Origin: an uncultured Eubacteriales bacterium
GTDB lineage: Bacteria > Bacillota > Clostridia > Christensenellales > Aristaeellaceae
Assembly (NCBI GenBank): GCA_902765395.1
Contig: CACWZP010000026.1
Location: 1 to 63,868 of the forward strand
Direction: 5' to 3'
Length of the DNA stretch: 63,868 nt
This document shows, piece by piece, positions 47,193 to 56,251 of the stretch (positions are counted from its first letter, which is position 1; every line of letters begins with the position of its first letter). Both the position numbers and the translations under genes were made by a program. The notes under the pieces are model-generated. The model saw only the letters and a list, made by a program, of their open reading frames with translations, did no database searches and was not told the DNA's origin.

Positions 47193-47456
47193 CTACACCG
47201 GCCGCACCCGAAGCCTTCCCCCGTCGTACTCCGCCCGATAGACCCCGATCAGGTTGCCGGGATTCTCGATCAGCAGCGCCCGGCGCACGTCCTGCAGCCG
47301 CTCCATCGGAAAGCGCACCGACAATCCGCAGCCCATGGAGATGTCCCGCGGGGTGGTGACCACCTGGGCAGGCACGCCCTGGCGCCTCAGCGCCGCCTCG
47401 AATCGAAGCACCTGCTGGCGCGAGCGAAACGCCGCCACGCCGTATACGTCCCGCAT
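47193..47456 (-). CDS. DUF3343 protein (putative Se/S carrier)
   Basis: An 87-residue protein with the DUF3343 pattern: AAFRSRQQVLRFEAALRRQG, then VVTTPRDISMGCGLSVRF, where the Cys in SMGCGL is the conserved residue. The family has been proposed as a selenium or sulfur carrier because it co-occurs with YedE/YedF and cysteine desulfurases. It is divergent from a cysteine-desulfurase-like gene 100 bases away. AGAGGAGG precedes the ATG. Confidence 0.8.
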   Translation of the reverse strand: MRDVYGVAAFRSRQQVLRFEAALRRQGVPAQVVTTPRDISMGCGLSVRFPMERLQDVRRALLIENPGNLIGVYRAEYDGGRLRVRPV

Positions 47457-47556
47457 GACAAATCCCTCCTCTCAATCCATTCACGCGCCGCGGCTCATAA
47501 AAGCGCCGCGGCGCATGTATTCTATAGTACGCACCGGCGCGAAGGAGGGTTCGACC

Positions 47557-48702
47557 ATGCCGATCTATTTTGACAACGCCGCCACCAGCCACCCCAAGCC
47601 CCCGGCGGTCCTGGAGGCGGTGCGGCGCGCCATGACGGACTTCAACGCCAACCCGGGGCGCTCGGTCCACCCCGCCGCGCTTCAGGCCGCCCGCGCCGTG
47701 CTGGACGGGCGCGAAAAGCTGGCGGCGCTGCTGCACGCGCCGGACGCGCTGCGCGTCGTCCACTGCTTCAACTGCACCGACGCGCTGAACCTGGCCATCA
47801 AGGGCAGCCTGCGCGCCGGTGACCACGTGATCGCCAGCCAGCTGGAGCACAACTCGGTGCTCAGGCCGCTGGCCGCGCTGGCCGCCCGGGGGCGAATATC
47901 GCTGACGCTGGTCCCGCCCCGGCCGGACGGCTTCGTCGACCCGGCGGACGTGCGCGCCGCGCTCACGGACAGGACCGCGCTGATCGTCTGCACCCACGCC
48001 TCCAACGTCACCGGGGCCATCCAGCCCGTGGCGGCCATCGGTCAGGTGGCAAAAGCGGCGGGCGTGAGGTATCTGATCGACGGCGCGCAGGCGCTGGGCG
48101 CCATGCCGGTGGACGTGGGCGCGCTCGACTGCGATCTGTACGCCTTTCCCGGGCACAAGTCGCTGCTGGGGCCCCAGGGCACCGGCGGGCTGTGGATCCG
48201 TGCGGGCGTGGCGCTCGCTCCCCTGCGGGAGGGCGGCACCGGCTCCAGCTCGGATAAGCTCGTCCAGCCGGAGGAGCTGCCGGAGCGCTACGAGTCCGGC
48301 ACGGTGAACCTGCCCGGCATCGCGGGGCTGGCTGCGGGCTGCACTTACGTCTCCGGGCGGCTGTCACAGATCATGGCCCACGAGCGGGAATTGAGCCAGG
48401 CGCTTTGGGAGGGGCTTGCCGCCATGGAGGGCGTGACCCTCTACAGCCCCCGCCGGGAGGCCGAGCGGGCGGGCATCGTCTGCTTCAACCTGGGCGATCT
48501 GTCCTCCTCCGAGGCGGCGGACGCCCTTTCCCGGCGGGGCATCGCCGTGCGCGGCGGGCTGCACTGCGCCCCGGGCGCCCATCGGTTCCTGGGCACGCTG
48601 CGGCGCGGCGCGGTGAGGCTGAGCGTTGGCCACGCCAACACCTTTGGCGAGGCGGAGGCATTTTTGAAAGTCGTGTCCGAAATCATGCGCGGCGGCGCAT
48701 AA
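47557..48702 (+). CDS. cysteine desulfurase family PLP enzyme
   Basis: A 381-residue aminotransferase class V protein. YFDNAATSHPKP at the N terminus, SQLEHNSVLRPL, and FPGHKSLLGPQGTGGL with the PLP Lys201 are diagnostic. Cys337 in RGGLHCAPGAH is in the position of the sulfur-accepting Cys. It belongs to the desulfurase-like branch often found in Clostridia beside DUF3343, so it may supply sulfur or selenium from (seleno)cysteine. GAAGGAGG precedes the ATG at 47557; upstream in-frame ATGs lie in the DUF3343 gene. Confidence 0.85.
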   Translation: MPIYFDNAATSHPKPPAVLEAVRRAMTDFNANPGRSVHPAALQAARAVLDGREKLAALLHAPDALRVVHCFNCTDALNLAIKGSLRAGDHVIASQLEHNSVLRPLAALAARGRISLTLVPPRPDGFVDPADVRAALTDRTALIVCTHASNVTGAIQPVAAIGQVAKAAGVRYLIDGAQALGAMPVDVGALDCDLYAFPGHKSLLGPQGTGGLWIRAGVALAPLREGGTGSSSDKLVQPEELPERYESGTVNLPGIAGLAAGCTYVSGRLSQIMAHERELSQALWEGLAAMEGVTLYSPRREAERAGIVCFNLGDLSSSEAADALSRRGIAVRGGLHCAPGAHRFLGTLRRGAVRLSVGHANTFGEAEAFLKVVSEIMRGGA

Positions 48703-48747
48703 TCGTGCCGAGGCCCGCGCATACTGGGCTCAAAGGAGGTCCTATGC

Positions 48748-48918
48748 ATGCCCATGATCGAATGCCGGAACTGCCACCGCATGGCCGATTCCCGCTCCTT
48801 CCGCGCCTGCAGCGACTGCGGCGCGCCGCTGTGCGACGACTGCGCCAACGAATACTCCGGCCTCTGCCCGGACTGCGACCGCCTGGAGCCGGGCTGGGTG
48901 TTCCACGACCTGTATTGA
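48748..48918 (+). CDS. small zinc-ribbon protein
   Basis: A 56-residue protein with four CxxC pairs: CRNC, CSDC, CDDC and CPDC, with the order ECRNCHRM, RACSDCGAPLCDDCANE, LCPDCDR. This is enough for two zinc sites, as in B-box or ribbon proteins. The reading frame starts at ATG 48748, eight bases after AAAGGAGG, and ends at TGA 48916-48918. It follows the desulfurase-like gene by 45 bases and may be its partner, for example as a sulfur or metal acceptor. No characterised relative is recognised. Confidence 0.75.
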   Translation: MPMIECRNCHRMADSRSFRACSDCGAPLCDDCANEYSGLCPDCDRLEPGWVFHDLY

Positions 48919-49032
48919 ACGGTTTCGGGCGAAGCCCTGCGGCCTCCGCCTGACCGCGCGGTCCATTGGCCTGAAGAGGCGATTGCCCGCCTGGGGCGGT
49001 CTCTCCGCCGATCGTGCACAATTCCAAATGAC

Positions 49033-49064
49033 GCCGCCGGGGCGATCCTCCGACGGCTTTTTTT
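49033..49064 (+). terminator. terminator of the desulfurase/zinc-ribbon operon
   Basis: GCCGCCGGGG pairs imperfectly with CCTCCGACGGC, followed by seven Ts (49058-49064). Confidence 0.7.
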
Positions 49065-49085
49065 CCATAAAAACAATAACATCTA

Positions 49086-49113
49086 TTGAAATTGTGAAAA
49101 TTTATGGTAAAAT
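49086..49113 (+). promoter_or_regulatory. promoter of the peptidoglycan-binding protein gene
   Basis: TTGAAA (49086-49091), 16-base spacer, TAAAAT (49108-49113), in an AT-rich stretch. Confidence 0.65.
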
Positions 49114-49161
49114 AGATTATGAAAGCGGTATTTCCGCATCGAAAAAGAGGAGGTAATCCCC

Positions 49162-50268
49162 ATGAAGAAACTCACCACATTGCTTCTGTGCCTCGCGCTG
49201 GTGTGCGCGCTGGCCGTGCCCGCCCTGGCGGACATGCAGAAGGGCTCCAAGGGTGACGACGTCAAGGAGCTCCAGCAGCGCCTGATTGACCTGGGCTACC
49301 TGACCGGCAGTGCCGACGGCGACTTCGGCGGCAAGACCGAGACCGCCCTGAAGGCCTTCCAGGCGGCCAACGGCTTGGAGGAGACCGGCATCGCCACTGA
49401 CGCCGACACCGCCGCGCTCTATGCCGACACCGCCATCGACAGCCAGGGCAACCCTGCCGCCCCCGCGGCCGAGGAACCCGCCGCTGAAGAGCCCGCCGCC
49501 GAAGAGCCCGCCGCCGAAGAGCCCGCCGCTGAAGAGCCCGCCGCCGAGGAAACCCCCGCTGAGGGCGAAGCCGAGGCGACCGAGGCCGAGCCCGCCGAGG
49601 AGCCCGCTCCCGCGACGCCGTTCCGCACCACGGCCCGCGACAAGCTGACCATCTGGGGCGAAACCTTCATGGCCTGCCCCACCACCTATGAAGGCGGCAA
49701 CGACTACGTCTATGCCTTTGCCCGCGTGGAGAACACCAGCGACAAAGAGGTGACCATCACCAACCCGCTGTTCGAGATCTACGATGCCAACGACGACCTG
49801 ATCAAGTCCGAGGAGTACCTGACCTGCGAACCCAGCGTGCTGCAGCCCGGCGAGTACGCCTACCTGTGCAAGAGCATGTATCTGGATGACGGCATAAAGG
49901 CTGCCGACGTGGCCGACCATGTGATGGACGTGAACATCAAGAACGATTCCTATTGCACCTACACCCGCTATCCCGTGACGGTGGAGTACGTCGAGAAGGA
50001 TCCCAACAACGGCGATCGCCCCATGATTTACGCCACCATCACCAACGACACCGAGGAGACCGTGTACAACATGCGCATCATCGCGGCGCTGACGAACGAC
50101 ATCGGCGAAGTGGTCTATGTCACCAACAACTCCACCAACCTGGGCCTGGTGCCCGGCGCTGCCGTGGTGTTCCCGCTCTATGTCGACAACATCGTCCTCA
50201 ACTACATGGAGACCAACGGGATCACGGCCACCGGCTGCGACGCCATCGCCTATACCCAGAACTACTGA
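49162..50268 (+). CDS. secreted peptidoglycan-binding protein with Pro-Ala-Glu repeats
   Basis: A 368-residue exported protein: signal peptide (about 1-23), one PG_binding_1 domain (VKELQQRLIDLGYLTGSADG), a low-complexity linker of PAAEE repeats, and a C-terminal beta-sandwich (YVYAFARVENTSDKEVTITN, MIYATITNDTEETVYNMRI) similar in style to FxLYD-type domains. It probably sits in the wall. The linker is encoded by 15-base tandem repeats. GAGGAGG precedes the ATG. A strong terminator follows. Confidence 0.85.
   Translation: MKKLTTLLLCLALVCALAVPALADMQKGSKGDDVKELQQRLIDLGYLTGSADGDFGGKTETALKAFQAANGLEETGIATDADTAALYADTAIDSQGNPAAPAAEEPAAEEPAAEEPAAEEPAAEEPAAEETPAEGEAEATEAEPAEEPAPATPFRTTARDKLTIWGETFMACPTTYEGGNDYVYAFARVENTSDKEVTITNPLFEIYDANDDLIKSEEYLTCEPSVLQPGEYAYLCKSMYLDDGIKAADVADHVMDVNIKNDSYCTYTRYPVTVEYVEKDPNNGDRPMIYATITNDTEETVYNMRIIAALTNDIGEVVYVTNNSTNLGLVPGAAVVFPLYVDNIVLNYMETNGITATGCDAIAYTQNY
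49477..49555 (+). repeat. 15-bp coding tandem repeats
   Basis: Five or so copies of a 15-base unit (GCCCGCCGCCGAAGA with C/T variants) encode the PAAEE repeats. Such tracts can change copy number by slippage in steps that keep the frame. Confidence 0.75.
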
Positions 50269-50285
50269 TAACATCGGTTCACATC

Positions 50286-50324
50286 AAAAGCCTCCGGGGT
50301 TCATCCCCGGAGGCTTCTTTTTTC
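50286..50324. terminator. bidirectional terminator
   Basis: AAGCCTCCGGGG/CCCCGGAGGCTT hairpin with an A-rich left side and a T-run on the right, between converging genes. Confidence 0.88.
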
Positions 50325-50330
50325 ACATCG

Positions 50331-51989
50331 TCAGTCGATGCCGCTCATCCTGCGGTACAGGCTGCGGGCATAGCCGTCGGTCATGCCGCTGATGAAGTCG
50401 GTGGCGATCAGTATGCTCTGGTAGACCAGATCCGGCGCGTGGTCCCGGATGGCCTTTTCCCTGCCCTCCTGGCCCGCCGCGTCCACGGCCTTCCAGATAT
50501 CGTCCGTGGCCTTGCGGAAGTCCGCCAGATGGTTGGGCGAGATCAGGTCCTTCAGCTTCTTCTGCTGGGCTGTCATCTTCGCCTCGGTGCCCCAGGCGAT
50601 CATCGCCGGAACGAACTTGTCCAGCAGGAAGCTCAATATCGTCTGGGCCGAGACCTCCGGCTCCACGATGACCCGCGAGCCGTAGACAAAGCGCTTCATC
50701 GCCTGCTTGAGCACCACCACGGTCAGTTCGTGGAAGGTGCCGTCGAACAGGTCGCCGGGATATTCGCCCCGCATGATTTTCCCATAGCTGTGGTAAAACC
50801 GAAAGCTGGCGACGTACATCAGCCAGCGCCGCACCTCCACCACCCACTCGCTCATGGCCCGGGTCTTGTCGTCCTCCCTGGCGTCCAGCTCCGACAGGTA
50901 ATTGACCAGCTTCTGCGTGTAGAAGATGGGCGGCATCTGCCCGAATTTGTCCTTGGGGATGGGCTTCTCCTGCCAGTCTTCCGCCCTCGCGCGCTCCGCC
51001 AGCGCCGCCGGGTCCCCCGCCAGCGCCTTCAACTCCTTCACGTTGGTGACGCCATTGCAGTAGGCCAAAGCCAGGCTCCCGGCCGTCTGCTCCAGGAACG
51101 CCGCCAGCTCGCCCACGCTGATGACGCCGGACTTCACCGCGTCCTCCAGGTCGGCGGTGCGATAGGCGATATCGTCCGCCGCCTCCACCAGGTAGGCCAG
51201 CGGGTGGCGCGCCGCGGCGCCTTCTCCGTCCACCGTGCCCAGAGCGTCCACCAGCTGCCGGAATGGCTCCTTCTCCGCCTGGTAGCAGCCGGGCTTGTGC
51301 CGACAGGCCGGGGCGGCGTCGCTGCCGTCCGTCTGGTCGGAAAAGGTGGGATACTTTATCATGGCGCTGACGGTGGCCTGGTGCAGGTTGATCTCCGAAT
51401 TGTACCGGGCCTTGCACAGTATGCGCAGCGCCTGGGCGTTGCCCTCGAATTTCTCAAGGTCCTTGACGTAAGTCTGCTTCCGGGCGAACAGCTCCCGCAG
51501 GCTCTTCCCCGTGGCCGGATCGGACAGCGTATCCAGGTTCTCCTTGAACCACTGGCCGATGATGTCCTCGCCGGCGTGGCCGAAGGGCGGGTTGCCCAAA
51601 TCGTGCAGCAGCCCCGCGCAGGCGAGGATCGCCGGGATGCTCACGGAGCGCTCGGCCAGCAGGTCGCCCGCCTCAGGGGCGTCCTTCTCGTCCTCGTCCA
51701 GGGGCCGACGGGAATACTTCGACTTGTCCGAGCTCTGGAAGCACATGATGCCCAGCTGCTTGGCGATGGTGGATACCTCCATCGAGTGGGTCAGCCGCGT
51801 GCGCACAAAGTCGCTCTTGGCCAGGGGGAACACCTGGGTCTTGTCCTGCAGCCGCCGATACGCCGCCCAGGAAACCAGCTTCAGATAGTCCTGTTCAAAG
51901 GGATTGACGGGGATGCTGGTCAGCATCTCATCCTCCTGCTCTGTCGTCCCGCCCATCAGCTCCTGCGACAACAGCTTTTTCCATTCCAT
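50331..51989 (-). CDS. dgt: dGTP triphosphohydrolase-like HD protein
   Basis: A 552-residue HD-domain phosphohydrolase. The N-terminal YRRLQDKTQVFPL and RTRLTHSMEVSTIA, and the metal-binding HDLGNPPFGHAGED, are the dGTPase signature; LAYLVEAADDIAYRTADLED supplies the second Asp motif. It converts dGTP (or other dNTPs) to deoxynucleoside and triphosphate, balancing pools or limiting phage. The ATG at 51989 has AAAGGAG ten bases upstream. Confidence 0.9.
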   Translation of the reverse strand: MEWKKLLSQELMGGTTEQEDEMLTSIPVNPFEQDYLKLVSWAAYRRLQDKTQVFPLAKSDFVRTRLTHSMEVSTIAKQLGIMCFQSSDKSKYSRRPLDEDEKDAPEAGDLLAERSVSIPAILACAGLLHDLGNPPFGHAGEDIIGQWFKENLDTLSDPATGKSLRELFARKQTYVKDLEKFEGNAQALRILCKARYNSEINLHQATVSAMIKYPTFSDQTDGSDAAPACRHKPGCYQAEKEPFRQLVDALGTVDGEGAAARHPLAYLVEAADDIAYRTADLEDAVKSGVISVGELAAFLEQTAGSLALAYCNGVTNVKELKALAGDPAALAERARAEDWQEKPIPKDKFGQMPPIFYTQKLVNYLSELDAREDDKTRAMSEWVVEVRRWLMYVASFRFYHSYGKIMRGEYPGDLFDGTFHELTVVVLKQAMKRFVYGSRVIVEPEVSAQTILSFLLDKFVPAMIAWGTEAKMTAQQKKLKDLISPNHLADFRKATDDIWKAVDAAGQEGREKAIRDHAPDLVYQSILIATDFISGMTDGYARSLYRRMSGID

Positions 51990-52036
51990 ACGCCTCTGTC
52001 TCCTTTGCAACGCCGGACTGCCCGGCAACTTGTATT

Positions 52037-52089
52037 ATTATAGCACACACGCAGCACGGTTTACAAGGCCGACGGTTCCGTGCTATAAT
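52037..52089. promoter_or_regulatory. divergent promoters sharing one -35 region
   Basis: The bases TTTACAA at 52060-52066 serve as -35 in both directions: plus TTACAA-N17-TATAAT (52084-52089) for ogt, and minus TTGTAA-N18-TATAAT (52037-52042) for the dGTPase gene. The two promoters may compete for polymerase. Confidence 0.6.
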
Positions 52090-52110
52090 ACAAACAAAGG
52101 AGGCCTTGCC

Positions 52111-52629
52111 ATGCTCTACACCAGCCGCTGCCCGTCCCCGCTGGGCGAGATCCTGCTCGCCGCGGACGACCAAGGCCTCACCGGCCTCTGGTTTGTCGAG
52201 AACCAGCGCCACCTGGGCCTGGGCCTTTCGCCGGACGCCGAGGAGCGTCTCTCCCCCTTCTTTGACGAGGCCCGCCGATGGCTGGAGATCTACTTCTCCG
52301 GCCACGATCCCGGCTTCACCCCGACGCTGCACCTCACCGGGCCGGACTTCCGCGTCCGGGTAGGCGAGATCCTGCTGGCCATCCCATTTGGCCAGACCGC
52401 GACCTACGGCGGGATCGCCGCGCAGATCGCCGCGGAGCGGGGCCTTGCGCGCATGTCCGCCCGGGCCGTGGGCGGCGCGGTGGCGAAGAACCCCATCTCG
52501 CTGATCGTCCCCTGCCACCGGGTGGCGGGCGCAAACGGCAGCCTCACCGGCTACGGCGGCGGCATCGACCGCAAGATCGCGCTGCTGAAGCTGGAGGGCG
52601 CCTGGAAGGATGGGTTCCGCACGCCGTGA
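52111..52629 (+). CDS. ogt: methylated-DNA--protein-cysteine methyltransferase
   Basis: A 172-residue suicide repair protein that removes O6-alkyl groups from guanine. The active-site motif PCHRV is at 134-138 (Cys135), preceded by the DNA-binding helix region (ARAVGGAVAKNP). The N-terminal domain is of Ogt type. AAAGGAGG precedes the ATG. Confidence 0.96.
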   Translation: MLYTSRCPSPLGEILLAADDQGLTGLWFVENQRHLGLGLSPDAEERLSPFFDEARRWLEIYFSGHDPGFTPTLHLTGPDFRVRVGEILLAIPFGQTATYGGIAAQIAAERGLARMSARAVGGAVAKNPISLIVPCHRVAGANGSLTGYGGGIDRKIALLKLEGAWKDGFRTP

Positions 52630-52634
52630 GCCCA

Positions 52635-52665
52635 TGAAAAAAGCCGATCCTGACCAACTCAGGAT
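52635..52665. terminator. bidirectional terminator
   Basis: AAAGCCGATCCTGA/TCAGGATCGGCTTT hairpin between the converging ogt and transporter genes. Confidence 0.88.
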
Positions 52666-52683
52666 CGGCTTTCGCATGCCGTT

Positions 52684-54021
52684 TTACCGCCACTGGAAAT
52701 GCACCATGCCATAGATGTAGATGAACAGTATGGCGGCGGGCACGATCCACTGGAACAGCGGCTTCATCCACTGCTTCACCTTCATGCCCTTGCCGGCGTT
52801 GGCTTCGGCGATGAAGTTGTCCCATCCCCAGCCAAACTTGTTGCAGCAGAACAGCGCGAACACCAGGCTGCCCAGGGGCAGTATGTTGGTGGAGACGATG
52901 AAGTCCCAGAAGTCCAGCCAGGCGCTGCCCTCGGCAAAGGGCTGGAAGTGGAAGGCGCTGTAGCCCAGGGCCGTGGTCAGGGCCAGCAGGAAGATGCCGA
53001 CGCCGCAGATCAGGCTGCCCTTGGGGCGGCTCCAGCCGGTCAGCTCGCGCACCATGGCGAGGATGTTCTCGCACACCGCCAGCACCGTGGACATGGCCGC
53101 GAACACCATGAACAGGAAGAACAGCGTGCCCCACCAGCGGCCGCCGGCCATGTTGACAAACACCGTGGCCATGGTGTCAAACAGCAGGCTCGGGCCGGCG
53201 TTGACCTCCAGGCCATAGGAGAAGCAGGCCGGGAACATGATGAGACCCGCGATCAGCGCCACGATGGTGTCCAGCACGATGACGTTCACGGCCTCGCCCA
53301 TCAGCGAGCGCTCCTTGCCGATGTAGCTGCCGAAGATGGCCATGCTGCCCATGCCGATGGACAGCGTGAAGAACGCCTGGTTCATCGCGCCGACGATCAC
53401 TTCGCCGTTGATCTTCTTCAAATCGGGCACCAGATAGAAGGACAGACCCTTCTTCGCGCCGGACAGGGTCAAGCTATGGCCCGCCAGCACCAGCAGCAGC
53501 ACCAGCAGCGCCACCATCATGAACTTGGTCACGCGCTCCAGGCCGCCCTGCAGGCCGAAGCTGAGGATCAGGAAGGCCAGCAGCACAGTGACGGCCAGGA
53601 AGATCACGTTCACCTGGGGATTGGTGATCATCGGCACGAAGCCCAGATCGTTGATCCGGCCCGTGGCGAAGCGGTAGAAGTAGTACAGGATCCAGCCGGT
53701 CACCACCGTGTAGAAGGCCATCAGCGCGATGTTGCCCAGCAGGGACACCCAGCCCATGAAGCCCCACTTGCCCTTGGGCTTCTCCAGCTTCTGGAACAGG
53801 TGCACCGGGCTGGTCTGCGCCGCGCGACCCGCGGCGAACTCCATCACCATCACGGGCATGCCCAGCAGCAGCAGGCACAGTATGTACACCACGACGAAAC
53901 CGCCGCCGCCAAACTGGCCGCACATCCATGGGAACTTCCACACGTTGCCGCAGCCGATGGCACAGCCCGCCGAAAGCATGATGAAGCCAAGCCGGCTTCC
54001 GAGTTTTTCTCTGTTTTGCAT
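52684..54021 (-). CDS. neurotransmitter:sodium symporter family transporter
   Basis: A 445-residue NSS/SNF transporter with about eleven membrane segments. LGFIMLSAGCAIGCGNVWKFP is the first segment with the Na/substrate site, and NQAFFTLSIGMGSMAIFGSY is the sixth-segment site. Bacterial relatives carry hydrophobic or aromatic amino acids such as Trp and Tyr with Na+. The gene lies downstream of trpB but has its own promoter, so tryptophan or a related amino acid is a reasonable guess. Start at 54021 is the ATG after GTG-ATA-CAC. Confidence 0.92.
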   Translation of the reverse strand: MQNREKLGSRLGFIMLSAGCAIGCGNVWKFPWMCGQFGGGGFVVVYILCLLLLGMPVMVMEFAAGRAAQTSPVHLFQKLEKPKGKWGFMGWVSLLGNIALMAFYTVVTGWILYYFYRFATGRINDLGFVPMITNPQVNVIFLAVTVLLAFLILSFGLQGGLERVTKFMMVALLVLLLVLAGHSLTLSGAKKGLSFYLVPDLKKINGEVIVGAMNQAFFTLSIGMGSMAIFGSYIGKERSLMGEAVNVIVLDTIVALIAGLIMFPACFSYGLEVNAGPSLLFDTMATVFVNMAGGRWWGTLFFLFMVFAAMSTVLAVCENILAMVRELTGWSRPKGSLICGVGIFLLALTTALGYSAFHFQPFAEGSAWLDFWDFIVSTNILPLGSLVFALFCCNKFGWGWDNFIAEANAGKGMKVKQWMKPLFQWIVPAAILFIYIYGMVHFQWR

Positions 54022-54062
54022 GTGTATCACCCAACTTCCATCGTATTAACAGAGCAAAGTCT

Positions 54063-54092
54063 ATTGTACGCCAAAGCGCGTTAATTCTTCAA
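54063..54092 (-). promoter_or_regulatory. promoter of the NSS transporter gene
   Basis: TTGAAG (54087-54092), 18-base spacer, TACAAT (54063-54068) on the minus strand. Confidence 0.55.
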
Positions 54093-54119
54093 GCGATTTC
54101 CGCGGCGCCGCCGCGAAGA

Positions 54120-55379
54120 TCACTTTCCGGTACGCTTTTCTTCCATGCGCTTCAAGAACTCCGGCCCGTAGCCGTACTTTTCCACCACGAAATCCAGGTC
54201 CTTGTCCCCGCGGCCGGAGAGGTTGACCAGTATGGAGCCGGTCTGGCCGGTGCGGGCCACCTTGATGGCGTAGGCCAGCGCGTGGGAGCTCTCGATGGCG
54301 GGGATGATGCCCTCGTGCCGGGAGAGCAGGAACAGCGCCTCGATGGCCTCCTCGTCGTCGATGGTGGTGTAGCACACGCGGTTCATGTCGTGCAGCAGCG
54401 CGTGCTCCGGGCCCGCGGCGGGATAGTCCAGGCCGCTGGCGTTGGAGTACACCGGCGCGGGATCGCCGTTCTCGTCCGCCAGCATGATGCTGTTGAAGCC
54501 GTGCATCACGCCCTCCCTGCCGTAGGTGATGGACGCCGCGTGGTCGCCCAGCTTCGGGCCGCGGCCCAGGGGCTCCACGCCCACCAGCTCCACGGGGTCG
54601 GCCAGGAACGGCGTGAACATGCCGATGGAGTTGGAGCCGCCGCCCACGCAGGCCGCCACCTGGTCCGGCAGGTGGCCCGTCATTGCCTTGAACTGCTCCC
54701 GGGCTTCCTCGCCGATGCAGAACTGGAAGTCGCGCACCATCAGCGGGAACGGGTGCGGGCCGGCGGCGGTGCCGATGCAGTAGACCGCGTCCTTGTATTC
54801 CTTGGCGTAGGCCATGAACGCTGCGTCCACGGCCTCCTTCAGCGTCTTCAGGCCGAAGCTGACGGGCACCACGTTCGCGCCCAGCAGCTTCATGCGGGTG
54901 ACGTTGGGGGCCTGCTTGGCGATGTCCACCTCGCCCATGTAGATGTCGCACTCCATGCCGAAGTAGGCCGCGGCAGTGGCCAGCGCCACGCCGTGCTGGC
55001 CTGCGCCGGTCTCGGCGATCAGCTTCTTCTTGCCCATGAACTTTGCGAGCAGGCCCTCGCCCATGCAGTGGTTCAGCTTGTGGGCGCCGGTGTGGTTCAG
55101 GTCCTCGCGCTTCAGATAGATCTGGGTGCGTCCCAGCAGGTTGGACAGGTTCTGGCAGTGGTACACGGGCGTCGGGCGGCCCTGGAAGTCCCGCCGGATG
55201 CGCCGCAGCTCGGCGATGAACTGGGCCGACTGGGCGATGGTGTTGTAGGCCTCGGCGTACTCGTTGAAGGCCTTGATGAGCTCCGGGTCGTCCAGGTAAT
55301 TGCCGCCGTACTTCCCGAAATAGCCGTCGATCGAAGGATACTCCTTCAGGTAGTTGTCGAAATCCCTGTACTGGTTCAC
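54120..55379 (-). CDS. trpB: tryptophan synthase beta chain
   Basis: A 419-residue PLP enzyme. [15 protein letters not shown] carries the PLP Lys101, with [25 protein letters not shown] and SGRGDKD as further signatures. It condenses indole with serine. No trpA or other trp gene is near, so it may salvage indole or act alone. It is followed on the same strand by an NSS transporter. The leader between promoter and start is about 85 bases. Confidence 0.95.
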   Translation of the reverse strand: MNQYRDFDNYLKEYPSIDGYFGKYGGNYLDDPELIKAFNEYAEAYNTIAQSAQFIAELRRIRRDFQGRPTPVYHCQNLSNLLGRTQIYLKREDLNHTGAHKLNHCMGEGLLAKFMGKKKLIAETGAGQHGVALATAAAYFGMECDIYMGEVDIAKQAPNVTRMKLLGANVVPVSFGLKTLKEAVDAAFMAYAKEYKDAVYCIGTAAGPHPFPLMVRDFQFCIGEEAREQFKAMTGHLPDQVAACVGGGSNSIGMFTPFLADPVELVGVEPLGRGPKLGDHAASITYGREGVMHGFNSIMLADENGDPAPVYSNASGLDYPAAGPEHALLHDMNRVCYTTIDDEEAIEALFLLSRHEGIIPAIESSHALAYAIKVARTGQTGSILVNLSGRGDKDLDFVVEKYGYGPEFLKRMEEKRTGK

Positions 55380-55468
55380 TTGTATAGCCCCTTTCCTGCC
55401 GTGCGGCCCGCGCTGTCCGGCGAGGGCTCAAGCCCCCGGCCGGCGCTGATATTCTGTAGTGTGAACCT

Positions 55469-55497
55469 ATTATATCACATGCCGGCTTTCAGGGCAA
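55469..55497 (-). promoter_or_regulatory. trpB promoter
   Basis: TTGCCC (55492-55497), 17-base spacer, TATAAT (55469-55474) on the minus strand. Confidence 0.7.
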
Positions 55498-55559
55498 CAC
55501 CGCTCGGCGCGTCGGCACCGGCACGCCGCCTGAGCTGTCGAAAATGTCCCCGCCGCCTG

Positions 55560-55588
55560 TTGCCAGCGGGCATCCGGTGTGGTACAAT
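55560..55588 (+). promoter_or_regulatory. luxS promoter
   Basis: TTGCCA (55560-55565), 17-base spacer, TACAAT (55583-55588). Confidence 0.7.
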
Positions 55589-55689
55589 CAATAGGGTGGG
55601 CGAAGCGATCTGCGGCCCATCCGTTATCCGAGTATTGAACGCAGCCCAGAAAGGCAATGCTGCCCATTGCCGCGAAAGGAGATCAACCC

Positions 55690-56214
55690 ATGGACCTGAT
55701 ACCCAGCTTTTCCGTCGACCATACGGCCATCGTCCCCGGCATATTCACCAGCCGGGTGGACACCGTCGAAAACGGCACCCTCACCACCTACGACGTTCGC
55801 CTGACCCACCCGAACCGGGAGCCCGCCGTCGACGTGGCGGCCATGCACACCCTGGAGCACATCGTGGCCACATACCTGCGCAACGACCCCGACTGGAAGG
55901 ACGAGGTCATCTACTGGGGCCCCATGGGATGCCTGACGGGCTTCTATCTCATCCTCAAGGGCAGCCGTCCCCCGCGCGAGATCTTCGACCTGATCCTGCG
56001 GGCGTTCCGCTCTGTGGAACAGGCCGAGAGCGTCCCCGGCGCGTCGCCGAAGAACTGCGGCCACTACCTCATGCACAACCTCGGCATGGCCAAATGGTAT
56101 GCCGCGCGATTCGCGGACTACCTGGCCGCCAACGCCGACCGCCCCGAAACGTTTGAATACCCCCGGACAGAGCGCCTGGTGACCGAGGACGGCCAGCATT
56201 TCTACGATTCGTAA
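55690..56214 (+). CDS. luxS: S-ribosylhomocysteine lyase
   Basis: A 174-residue metalloenzyme that splits S-ribosylhomocysteine to homocysteine and the AI-2 precursor DPD. The metal site HTLEH (53-57) and Cys123 in CGHYLMHN are present, as is GPMGCLTGFY. The ATG at 55690 has AAAGGAG nine bases upstream. It completes the activated methyl cycle with MetK; no pfs gene adjoins. Confidence 0.96.
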   Translation: MDLIPSFSVDHTAIVPGIFTSRVDTVENGTLTTYDVRLTHPNREPAVDVAAMHTLEHIVATYLRNDPDWKDEVIYWGPMGCLTGFYLILKGSRPPREIFDLILRAFRSVEQAESVPGASPKNCGHYLMHNLGMAKWYAARFADYLAANADRPETFEYPRTERLVTEDGQHFYDS

Positions 56215-56251
56215 CCCGCTCGTGCGCCAAGGTCCTGAACAGGAAAGACCC

